From the NCBI GenBank assembly GCA_030039865.1, contig JASHUS010000017.1, positions 1 through 6,469 of the forward strand: a DNA stretch of 6,469 nt, read 5' to 3'. The first letter of the stretch is position 1, and every line of letters begins with the position of its first letter. Positions 1 to 6,008 of this stretch are shown here, piece by piece. Under the pieces are notes generated by a model. That model did not search any database. It was not told where the DNA came from and saw nothing but the letters and a program-made list of their open reading frames with translations. The position numbers were made by a program, and so were the translations under genes. Source of the stretch: Thermoplasmata archaeon (GTDB lineage: Archaea; Thermoplasmatota; Thermoplasmata; Lutacidiplasmatales; UBA184).

Positions 1-344
1 AGGTCGCGACCATGCTCACCCGGCTCGAGATCTTCCCGCTCGAGGTCGGATTGAATCTGCGCGCCGTCGTCGATGGCGACGTCTTCTACCCACCCGAGGT
101 GCTCTCCGTCGACCTCGACGCCCGCCGCGCGGAGTTCGCGCGCGCCGCCCACCAGGCGCTCGGACTCGCGGTGGAGCTCGGCTACGCCACGCCCGCGACC
201 CTCCCGCTCCTCGTCACGCGGGCGCACCGCCGGGCGCTCGCGCTGTCGATCGCGATCGGGTACGCGACGCCGGAGACGATCGAGCCGCTCTTCGCGAAGG
301 CGATGCGCGAAGCGGCCGCGCTCGGCAAACTCATTGGCCAATAA
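1..344 (+). CDS. rpl10: Large ribosomal subunit protein L10 (acidic protein P0), C-terminal part; 5' end outside window
   Basis: This is the C-terminal third or so of archaeal L10/P0, which anchors the ribosomal stalk to 23S rRNA and carries the L12 (P1) dimers that recruit translation GTPases. The frame is open from base 3, so the ATG at 12 is an internal methionine, not the start. The first visible residues (MLTRLEIFPLEVGL, then a VFYPPEVLSVD stretch) match the archaeal P0 domain just before the helical spine. The spine follows as three related helical segments about 25 residues apart (around AHQALGLAV, AHRRALALSI and AMREAAALG), the first two each followed by a GYATP turn. In the family each such helix binds one P1 dimer. 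The protein stops at LIGQ with TAA. It lacks the Ala-rich hinge, the Glu/Lys-rich stretch and the GLGALFG-type end that many archaeal P0 proteins share with P1. The L12 gene follows after 30 bases, as is usual for this operon. Identity is confident. Confidence 0.9.
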   Translation, partial: VATMLTRLEIFPLEVGLNLRAVVDGDVFYPPEVLSVDLDARRAEFARAAHQALGLAVELGYATPATLPLLVTRAHRRALALSIAIGYATPETIEPLFAKAMREAAALGKLIGQ

Positions 345-362
345 GGTCCCCCCGAAAATCAC

Positions 363-370
363 GGAGTGAG
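363..370 (+). promoter_or_regulatory. Shine-Dalgarno of the L12 gene
   Basis: GGAGTGAG lies just before the ATG at 375, with eight bases between GGAG and the start codon. It resembles the archaeal anti-SD complement GGAGGTGA with one base missing. It favours the ATG at 375 over the in-frame GTG at 366, which lies inside the site itself. Confidence 0.7.
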
Positions 371-374
371 AACG

Positions 375-692
375 ATGGAGTACGTGTATGGTGCGCTATT
401 GATCAACGCCGCCGGAAAGCCGATCGATGAGAAGGGCCTGAGCGGGGTCCTCACCGCGGCGGGGGTCTCGCCCGACGCCGCCCGCGTGAAGGCGCTGCTC
501 GCCTCGCTCGAGGGCGTCAATCTCGCCGAACTCCTCGCGAAGGCTGAGACGTTCGCCGCGCCGGCGCCCGCCGCCGCGGCGCCGGCCGACAAGAAGGAAG
601 GCAAGGGCGAGAAGAAGGAAGAGGAGAAGAAGGAGGAGAAGGGCGTCTCCGAAGAGGAGGCGGCCGAGGGTCTCTCCGCCCTCTTCGGCTGA
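375..692 (+). CDS. rpl12: Large ribosomal subunit protein P1 (archaeal L12)
   Basis: Complete 105-residue archaeal L12/P1, the stalk protein whose dimers sit on the L10 spine and whose flexible tail contacts elongation and initiation GTPases. Residues 1-58 form the helical dimerisation domain; the start MEYVYGALLINAAGKPID is the family signature. Residues 60-71 are an Ala/Pro hinge, residues 72-97 are a dense Lys/Glu stretch, and the protein ends in the conserved GTPase-contact tail GLSALFG (99-105). The length is normal for the family. The ATG at 375 was chosen because homologues begin at this MEY and a Shine-Dalgarno sits just upstream; a GTG at 366 would add only three residues. It is the last gene of the stalk operon in view, and the next gene converges on it. 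Since the visible P0 has no such tail, the conserved tail of the stalk here is carried by P1 alone. Confidence 0.95.
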   Translation: MEYVYGALLINAAGKPIDEKGLSGVLTAAGVSPDAARVKALLASLEGVNLAELLAKAETFAAPAPAAAAPADKKEGKGEKKEEEKKEEKGVSEEEAAEGLSALFG

Positions 693-847
693 GCCGATCC
701 CGATCCCTTCCCCGGGGGCATGCGCCCCCGGGGGTCCCGATCAACCGAAGCTCTCCCGGCGAGCCTCCACCGGGACCGAGTCCTCGCCCCTCGCGCTGTT
801 CCACTACCAAGGAGCAGGAAGGGGTTGGCTCACGGGAACCGTCCACG
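693..847. other. Convergent intergenic region
   Basis: This gap separates the L12 stop from the stop of the thermopsin-like gene on the other strand. It contains the G/C hairpin at 710-733 and, before it, two tandem GATCCC units (696-707). No open frame with a recognisable product, tRNA or T-rich terminator is visible in it. Confidence 0.6.
710..733. repeat. Perfect G/C stem-loop between convergent genes
   Basis: A ten-base stem (710-719 with 724-733, arm CCCCGGGGGC) closes a four-base ATGC loop, 18 bases past the L12 stop. It would form on either transcript, RNA or DNA. There is no T-tract after it on either strand, which archaeal intrinsic terminators normally need, so calling it a terminator is uncertain. 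It could also mark or protect an mRNA 3' end. Confidence 0.55.
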
Positions 848-3424
848 CTACTTCTTGTGGAAGTGGATGTGGACCACCTGCGACGAGCTCACCACGGTGA
901 ACGCGCCGCTCGCCGGCGTCACGGTGTGGCCCGCGACCGGGCTCACGGTGTAGGCGTACGTCCCGCTCGGCTCCCAGAACGTGATCGTGCTCGCGGTCGA
1001 CGTCTGCGAGTAGCCGTCGATCGTGACCGACCACGCGGTCCCCGTCTTGAGGCCCGTCTCGGAGAACGTGACCGCGTAGATCGAGTAGGCGATCAGCGGG
1101 TGGTTGTCGCCGCCGAGCACGATGTAGCCGCCGTCGTTGTACGGGAGCACGCCGTACGGGTCGGAGGGCGTCCCGTAGTTCCACCAGTAGTTCCCGCCCT
1201 CCCACGCGAGGCCGAGGATGCTACCGCTGAGCGGGAAGCCGTTCATCCAGTAGATGTCGCTCGACGGCTGGACCGGCACGTTCCACTTCTCGATGTTCAA
1301 CTGCGGCGCGCCCGTGTAGAAGTTCTCCGGGAACTCGATCGCGGTGAGCGGCGTCAGGAACGCGTTGTTGAAGATCAGGTCGCCCGACTCGAACGCCCAG
1401 ATCGACGGCGTGATACCGTAGTTGAGGATCGCGGACGGGTCCGCCGCGACGGCGTTCTCCGAGTAGAACACGTTGCCCCAGATCACGTTGTGCGTCCCGC
1501 CCGAGAGCGTGATCCCGTTCGACTCCACGTAGAACGTGTTGCCGGCGATCAGGTTGTACGACGAGTTCCACAGGTAGATCGTCGCCGGCTCGCCGAACGA
1601 CGTGTCGGTGAAGAACCAGCCCGACAGCTGGGAGCTGTCGACGATCGAGACGTGCGAGGCGTGGTAGAGCTCGATGTTCAACTGGTCGGAGAGCGGCAGC
1701 CCGTTGGCGGAGAGCCGGCCCGCGTAGTTGAAGATGGGTAGGTAGTTCACGTTGAATGACGGCAGGTTCGCCGCCGTCACGTACGCCGTCGTGTCGATGA
1801 GGTAGATCCCGGGGAAGACCGGGAAGTCGTAGTCGTTGACCTCGCCGAACAGCGGGTCGATGTTGGCCGGCCCGTTGAACAGGACGTACGGGTTCGAGAC
1901 CGTCCCGGCTCCACCGGGCTCACTGATCGCCGCGAGCTGGCTGTTCGACTCGGCCCAGAGCGGCGTGTAGTCGCCGAGGCCGGGGTCGGAGGCGAGCGTG
2001 ACCGACCAGGTCCCGCTGCTCGAATAGCTCGCGGACTTCGGCTTGTACTCGCTCAGGACGTAGCGGAACGAGTAGGTGCCCGGCGCGAGGTGGATCTCGG
2101 TCGGTCCCGAGACCGACGTGGGGCTCCACGCCGCGGTGCTCGAGTTGAACTTCGGGCCGGGGCTGACGAAGACGAACGCGTTCGTGGGATGGAGGTTCAA
2201 CGTGATCGTCTCCTCCCCCTGGTGCGCGCCGACCATGCCCCACAGCCCGTAGAGGTCGTCGGGGCCCGCGTTGAGCACCGCGATCGGATTGGCGCCGGTC
2301 GTCGCGTACTCCGAGATGCCGTCGGACGTCTCGCCTGTATCCGTGCCGAAGTCGAAGGCGGACGGGACGGTGACGTAGCTGCTCGTGCCGTTCGGCTCGG
2401 TCCAGAGGCCCATCTTCGCCTGGATGTGGAAGAGCGTCGTCGTGGACCCGCCGCCCGGGCCACCGAGCATGATCTCGGCGTCGTTCAGGAGGAAGTCGGT
2501 CGGATTCAGCTGCTCCCCGTTGATCTGGTACGTCGGCGGCGCGATTGGGCTCGCGGTCGACGAGTTGAACTCCGCGTAGTCGTACGACCCCGAGAACGCG
2601 ATGCCGTCCGACGGGACCACGGTGTAGTTGAAGTAGACCGTGGACCGGCCGTTCTGGACGGTGGCGTTGTTGTAGACGGTGACCGTGAACGGCGTGGGCA
2701 TGTGGAAGCTCGGCCCTTGCGCGAAGTACAGCTCGGGCGCCGCGACAACCCCGCCGGGGCCGTGCGCGTAGATCGAGTTCGACGAGAAGTAGAACGACGG
2801 GCTCGAGAAGTTCCAGATATTGTCCTCGAAGCTGAGCGTCTGGGAGCTCTCGGCGTAGATCGGGACGTTCTGGATCCAGAAGTCGTAGCTGTAGTTGCCG
2901 AACAGGTTGACGTTCGTCAATACCGTGTTCAGCTGCATCGTGAACTCGTCGGGCGCCGAGCTCGTCACGTACAGGGGGTCGACCGAATTGATCGTGACCG
3001 ACGCCTTCACGCTAGAGGTGTACGAGATCGTCCCGACGTTCTGCCCGTTGACGTTCTGGATGCCGAAGTCGCCGATGCCCATCGGGGCGGGGGAGACGTT
3101 GTAGAGCGGCTGGACCATCCCGTTCTCGACGGCCGTCCGCGCGTTGAAGTTCGGCAGAAAGACGTCCTTCGACGGGATGTTCGCGTTCTTGATGCCGGAA
3201 AGGACCTGGCTCTCGACATTCGCCGGCGCGGCGGAAGCCGCCGAATGCGTCGAGGTCGAAGGCGCGGTGAGCGCCGATCCATCGAGGGCGGCCGGTGCGA
3301 CGGCCGTCGGCGAGAGCGCGGCGCTCGCTCCCCCTACGGTCGAGAGCGCGGCAGCGCTCGGGACGATCATTGCGGCGACAATCGCGGCGACAGCCCACAG
3401 CAGAAGCGTGCGGGGTCGAAACAT
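848..3424 (-). CDS. Secreted thermopsin-family (peptidase A5-like) protein with NosD-like beta-helix and C-terminal Ig-like domain
   Basis: An 858-residue exported protein related to thermopsin, the acid protease family of archaea (MEROPS A5). Residues 1-28 are a signal peptide: MFRPRT, a hydrophobic stretch, then an Ala-rich likely cleavage region. An Ala/Ser/Thr linker runs to about 70. The thermopsin-like region spans about 75-470, with the family-type motifs FWIQNV (182-187) and EDNIWNFS (200-207). Residues 470-560 are beta-rich. About 560-780 resembles a NosD-type right-handed beta-helix, with NxIxGNxF-like turns near 624-655 and GNYWWNY at 744-750. Residues 784-856 look like an Ig-like module (VTFSETGL start), ending HIHFHKK. 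There is no C-terminal membrane anchor, no cysteine, and about nine N-x-S/T sequons. The family's catalytic residues are not settled, so activity is unproven. The ATG at 3424 was chosen because the signal peptide starts there; the open frame extends to 3592, but those 56 residues hide the signal. Thermopsin itself is a precursor of about 340 residues, so this one is much longer. Confidence 0.85.
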   Translation of the reverse strand: MFRPRTLLLWAVAAIVAAMIVPSAAALSTVGGASAALSPTAVAPAALDGSALTAPSTSTHSAASAAPANVESQVLSGIKNANIPSKDVFLPNFNARTAVENGMVQPLYNVSPAPMGIGDFGIQNVNGQNVGTISYTSSVKASVTINSVDPLYVTSSAPDEFTMQLNTVLTNVNLFGNYSYDFWIQNVPIYAESSQTLSFEDNIWNFSSPSFYFSSNSIYAHGPGGVVAAPELYFAQGPSFHMPTPFTVTVYNNATVQNGRSTVYFNYTVVPSDGIAFSGSYDYAEFNSSTASPIAPPTYQINGEQLNPTDFLLNDAEIMLGGPGGGSTTTLFHIQAKMGLWTEPNGTSSYVTVPSAFDFGTDTGETSDGISEYATTGANPIAVLNAGPDDLYGLWGMVGAHQGEETITLNLHPTNAFVFVSPGPKFNSSTAAWSPTSVSGPTEIHLAPGTYSFRYVLSEYKPKSASYSSSGTWSVTLASDPGLGDYTPLWAESNSQLAAISEPGGAGTVSNPYVLFNGPANIDPLFGEVNDYDFPVFPGIYLIDTTAYVTAANLPSFNVNYLPIFNYAGRLSANGLPLSDQLNIELYHASHVSIVDSSQLSGWFFTDTSFGEPATIYLWNSSYNLIAGNTFYVESNGITLSGGTHNVIWGNVFYSENAVAADPSAILNYGITPSIWAFESGDLIFNNAFLTPLTAIEFPENFYTGAPQLNIEKWNVPVQPSSDIYWMNGFPLSGSILGLAWEGGNYWWNYGTPSDPYGVLPYNDGGYIVLGGDNHPLIAYSIYAVTFSETGLKTGTAWSVTIDGYSQTSTASTITFWEPSGTYAYTVSPVAGHTVTPASGAFTVVSSSQVVHIHFHKK

Positions 3425-3445
3425 GGCATGGCGAGAAAAAAATCG

Positions 3446-3466
3446 TTCATAAGCACTTGCTATACA
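3446..3466 (-). promoter_or_regulatory. Candidate TATA elements of the thermopsin-like gene (possible leaderless transcript)
   Basis: On the minus strand two A/T-rich patches stand out of G/C-rich DNA: TGCTTATGAA (3446-3455) and TTGTATAGCA (3456-3465). The first is centred about 26 bases before the ATG at 3424, the distance expected if transcription starts at the start codon. No Shine-Dalgarno is seen before that ATG, which fits a leaderless mRNA. The second patch would give a leader of about 10-15 bases. Both are read by eye from base composition and spacing. Confidence 0.4.
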
Positions 3467-3598
3467 ACAGGTGGGAAAGGGCCCGTTTTTCCAAGAAGAG
3501 GCTAAGTGGGCTCCCATGCGCGCCGGAGCGGCGCGTAAAACCGGAACCCGTCGTCCACCCGCTCCCGGCCCTTCCTCGCCTGGCCGGCTCACTCTCCT

Positions 3599-3619
3599 GC
3601 ACGTCCGTCGCTGACGTGC
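3599..3619. repeat. Seven-base inverted repeat upstream of purF
   Basis: GCACGTC (3599-3605) and GACGTGC (3613-3619) are perfect inverted copies separated by seven bases. The centre lies about 90 bases before the purF start and just upstream of the TATA-like CCCTTAAG patch. That layout could suit an operator, but it is a single short repeat in G/C-rich DNA. Confidence 0.35.
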
Positions 3620-3637
3620 GCGCCATCGCCCCCGCTT

Positions 3638-3674
3638 CCCTTAAGTCCCCGAGGTCGAGTGAGTACTCAGGAGG
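3638..3674 (+). promoter_or_regulatory. Candidate purF promoter with palindrome TGAGTACTCA and distant AGGAGG
   Basis: CCCTTAAG (3638-3645) is the most TATA-like patch before purF and would place transcription start near 3668. A perfect ten-base palindrome, TGAGTACTCA (3660-3669), covers the expected start point, and AGGAGG (3669-3674) follows at once. The AGGAGG is 24 bases from the purF ATG, too far for a normal Shine-Dalgarno, and no start codon in any frame lies at a normal distance. The parts are seen; their roles are inferred. Confidence 0.35.
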
Positions 3675-3698
3675 CGCACTCTCTCCCTCGGTCGCGCG

Positions 3699-5102
3699 AT
3701 GCCCGCCCGGGAGTTCTGCGGCGTAGTCGGGGTCTCCCTGCAGGGCAAGGGCGCCGCCCCGTTCCTCTTCCGGGGCCTCCGATCGCTGCAGCACCGTGGG
3801 CAGGAGTCCGCCGGGATCGCGACGTCGAGCCACGGCGTCGTCTTCCAGCGGAAGGGCATGGGCCTCGTTCACGAGATCTTCGGCCAGGAGATGCTCGACT
3901 CCCTTCGGGGATCGGTCGGCATCGGGCACGTCCGCTACTCGACGACGGGTTCGAGCGACCTCGAGAACGCGCAGCCGATCGTCGTGAAGATGCGCGACGA
4001 GGACGGGGCGATCGCGCACAACGGCGACATCGTGAACTTTGGGCGGATCCGCCACCGGCTCGAGGCGCAGGGCGTCGACCTGCTCGGGAACGCCGACACC
4101 GAGACGATGGCGCAGATGATCGCGCTCGAGTTCGGTCGCACGCGTGACCTCGAGGCCGCGATCCGTCGCGCGTGCTCGGAGACGATCGGCGGCTACGCGG
4201 TCGTCCTGCTCGTCGGCAACCGGGTCTACGCGTTCCGGGACCCGCTCGGCATCCGGCCCTTAGTCTTCGGCACCCTCGAGGGAGGGGTCGCGGTCGCGAG
4301 CGAGTCGGTCGCGATCGACCTCATGGGCGGCAAGACGGTCCGCGACGTTCTTCCCGGCGAGGTCCTCGTGCTCGAGCGGGGGCAGCTCGCCCGGACCTCG
4401 CGGATGCCGAACGGCGGACGGGCGCACTGCATGTTCGAGTGGGTGTACTTCTCCCGACCGGATTCGGTCGCGGAGGGCCAGCCCGTGTACGACGTCCGCC
4501 ACCGGATCGGCACGCGGCTCGCGCGCGAGGCACCGGTCGAGGCGGACATCGTCGTACCGGTACCCGACTCGGCGCGTCCGCAGGCGCTCGGCTTCGCCGA
4601 GACCTCGGGGATCCCGTACGCGGAGGCGCTGATCAAGAACCGGTTCGTCGAGCGGACGTTCATCCTGCCCGATCAGCGCCGGCGCGAGTCCGAGGTCCGC
4701 GTGAAGCTGCATCCCATCCCCGGGCTCTTGAAGGGAAAGCGCGTCGTGCTCATCGACGATTCGATCGTGCGCGGGACGACGTTCCGCGAGGTCGTGCAGA
4801 TGGTGCGCGGCGCGGGCGCGACCCGCGTCGACGTCCGGATCGGCTGCCCGCCGATCATCGCGCCCTGCTACTTCGGCATCGACATGAAGGAGCGCAAGGA
4901 GCTGGTCGCGCACAACCGCACCCAGGAGGAAGTCGCCCAGATCGTCGGGGCCGACAGCGTCCACTACCTCTCCATTCCCGGCCTAGTCGAGTCGATCGGC
5001 CTCAAGTCGGAAGAGCTGTGCCTCGGCTGCCTCACTGGCCGGTATCCGGTCGAGGTCCCCGAGGAACGGCACCGCTTCCAGAAGTCGCTCCAGGAGTTCT
5101 AG
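3699..5102 (+). CDS. purF: Amidophosphoribosyltransferase (glutamine PRPP amidotransferase)
   Basis: A complete 467-residue PurF. It converts PRPP and glutamine to 5-phosphoribosylamine, the first committed step of purine synthesis, in the cytoplasm. The N-terminal Ntn glutaminase domain (to about 240) has nucleophile Cys7 in CGVVGV, preceded by a short propeptide MPAREF that relatives remove. It also has QHRGQESAG (31-39), GHVRYSTTG (76-84) and HNGD (107-110). The phosphoribosyltransferase domain carries the PRPP loop VVLIDDSIVRGTT (349-361) and the preceding VVPVPDSARPQALGF region. Cys244, Cys390, Cys441 and Cys444 (CLGC) correspond to the four [4Fe-4S] ligands of the Bacillus subtilis-type enzyme, so a cluster is expected. 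The ATG at 3699 is the only usable start: the frame meets TGA at 3660 and no other start codon lies between. No Shine-Dalgarno is at normal distance. nop5 follows after three bases in the same frame. Length and motifs are normal. Confidence 0.97.
   Translation: MPAREFCGVVGVSLQGKGAAPFLFRGLRSLQHRGQESAGIATSSHGVVFQRKGMGLVHEIFGQEMLDSLRGSVGIGHVRYSTTGSSDLENAQPIVVKMRDEDGAIAHNGDIVNFGRIRHRLEAQGVDLLGNADTETMAQMIALEFGRTRDLEAAIRRACSETIGGYAVVLLVGNRVYAFRDPLGIRPLVFGTLEGGVAVASESVAIDLMGGKTVRDVLPGEVLVLERGQLARTSRMPNGGRAHCMFEWVYFSRPDSVAEGQPVYDVRHRIGTRLAREAPVEADIVVPVPDSARPQALGFAETSGIPYAEALIKNRFVERTFILPDQRRRESEVRVKLHPIPGLLKGKRVVLIDDSIVRGTTFREVVQMVRGAGATRVDVRIGCPPIIAPCYFGIDMKERKELVAHNRTQEEVAQIVGADSVHYLSIPGLVESIGLKSEELCLGCLTGRYPVEVPEERHRFQKSLQEF
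5092..5096 (+). promoter_or_regulatory. Shine-Dalgarno of nop5, inside the end of purF
   Basis: AGGAG sits in the last codons of purF with a nine-base gap to the TTG at 5106. It supports TTG as the true nop5 start and suggests that ribosomes finishing purF re-initiate there. Confidence 0.65.
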
Positions 5103-5105
5103 CGC

Positions 5106-6008
5106 TTGGGTTCGCTGCTCGTCGTCGGCGCGGGGCCCCGGCTCTATCTGCTCGACGCCGAACGTTCGCGGCGAGAAGAGTTCCTCTGGGGACCGGACGC
5201 CGAGTCGGCCGCGCGCGCCCGATCCGATTTCGAACTCCCCGACGCCCTCTTGCACCGCCTCGCCACGGCGGCCGGGGACGTCCGGTCGACGGGAGGACGC
5301 CTGCGCGATGTCCTCGCCGAGCGCACCGGGCGGCCCGTCGGCGACACGGGCCTCGGCGGCCTGCGGGCGGCCCGAAGCGTCCTCTCGTATGCGTCCGGGG
5401 AGACCGAACGTGAGTTTCTCCGCCGGGTGGCGGGCCGCGCGCTCGAGCGCGCGCTTCGCTCGCCCGATGAGATCGTGATCGCGCTCGCCCGCGAGGAGGA
5501 GCGACTCGAACGGGCGGTGGGCCGGGAGGAACGGGCCGCTGAGTCGTTCGTGCCGGTCGCCGGGTCACCCCTCGAGGAATACTTCCGGGAATGGCAGAGC
5601 GCACGGAGCGCCCTCGCCTCCCACCACGGGCGTCTCGTGGCCCGTCTCGAGCGCGAATCCCGGGCCCGCTTACCGAATCTCTCGGCGGTCGTCGGGGCCC
5701 GGGTCGCGGCCCGACTCCTGGCCGCGTCCGGGAGTCTCGCCGCGCTCGGGCGGACGAGCGCTTCCCGCCTCCAGCTCCTCGGGGCCCGGCGCCGCCCCTC
5801 GCCCGACCGCGGTCCGAGGTACGGGGTCCTGTATCGAGCCGATCGGATGCTCGACGTCCCGCCGGGACGTCGTCCGGCCTACGCTCGTACCCTCGCCGCC
5901 CTAGCGGCGATCGCGGCACGCGCGGACGCCTCGACCCGGCGAGAGATCAGCGCGCCGCTGCTCGCCCGTCGAGACCGGCGGATCGACGCCCTCCGAAGGA
6001 GCCGGTGA
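5106..6008 (+). CDS. nop5: Nop5 (Nop56/58-like) core protein of archaeal C/D-box sRNP, short and divergent
   Basis: A 300-residue Nop5-family protein. In archaea Nop5 bridges L7Ae on the guide RNA to fibrillarin and dimerises through a coiled coil, forming the 2'-O-methylation complex. Residues 1-110 are the N-terminal domain that in relatives binds fibrillarin. About 110-187 are Glu/Arg/Ala-rich helices fitting a coiled coil. The Nop domain follows, with the clear signature LPNLSAVVGARVAARLLAASGS (189-210) and the ASRLQLLGA segment (219-227), then PRYGVLY and a final Ala-rich helix. After the LLGA segment the usual EKALFRHL is absent: residues 228-237 are Arg/Pro-rich and about five positions shorter than the family pattern I recall. 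Many archaeal Nop5 proteins are nearer 370-420 residues. The TTG start at 5106 is supported by AGGAG upstream and by the purF stop blocking any start further back. flpA overlaps its stop, which strongly supports the assignment. Confidence 0.88.
   Translation: MGSLLVVGAGPRLYLLDAERSRREEFLWGPDAESAARARSDFELPDALLHRLATAAGDVRSTGGRLRDVLAERTGRPVGDTGLGGLRAARSVLSYASGETEREFLRRVAGRALERALRSPDEIVIALAREEERLERAVGREERAAESFVPVAGSPLEEYFREWQSARSALASHHGRLVARLERESRARLPNLSAVVGARVAARLLAASGSLAALGRTSASRLQLLGARRRPSPDRGPRYGVLYRADRMLDVPPGRRPAYARTLAALAAIAARADASTRREISAPLLARRDRRIDALRRSR
5996..6001 (+). promoter_or_regulatory. Shine-Dalgarno of flpA, inside the end of nop5
   Basis: AAGGAG lies six bases before the ATG at 6008. 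Its spacing is ideal and it supports this start over later ones. Confidence 0.7.

Larger units (their letters stand above)
3425..3698. other. Divergent intergenic region between the thermopsin-like gene and purF
   Basis: This 274-base stretch must hold the promoters of two divergent genes. It contains A/T-rich patches near the thermopsin-like start, a seven-base inverted repeat (3599-3619), a CCCTTAAG patch (3638-3645) that is the best TATA-like candidate for purF, a ten-base palindrome (3660-3669) and an AGGAGG (3669-3674). Open frames crossing it have no recognisable product and appear to be shadows. Confidence 0.55.

Noticed and set aside
366..374. GTG at 366 as the L12 start
   Set aside because: It lies inside the Shine-Dalgarno, and homologues begin at the MEY encoded from 375.
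588..660. Lys/Glu-rich repetitive stretch in L12 as a tandem repeat or expansion
   Set aside because: A charged low-complexity linker is normal in archaeal P1, and the flanking domain and tail are intact.
2090..3505. A 471-codon plus-strand open frame opposite the thermopsin-like gene
   Set aside because: It is Arg/Asp/Val-rich with no recognisable domain and lies opposite a well-supported secreted protein. High G+C on the coding strand removes stops from the antisense frame.
3425..3592. Longer N-terminus for the thermopsin-like protein, starting at 3592
   Set aside because: The extra 56 residues would bury the signal peptide and contain the only cysteines. The candidate TATA patches also lie inside this stretch, so the ATG at 3424 fits better.
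3425..3698. A tRNA or box C/D guide RNA in the divergent region near the Nop5 and fibrillarin genes
   Set aside because: No cloverleaf arms were found, and no paired C (RTGATGA) and D (CTGA) boxes at the right spacing. An isolated CTGA near 3611 has no C-box partner.
4172..5413. A 413-codon plus-strand frame overlapping purF and nop5
   Set aside because: Its product is Arg/Pro/Gly-rich without motifs, while the two genes it overlaps have clear family signatures. It is a G+C shadow.
5032..5919. A 295-codon minus-strand frame opposite nop5
   Set aside because: The product is low-complexity Arg/Pro/Gly, and the plus strand encodes a recognisable Nop domain.
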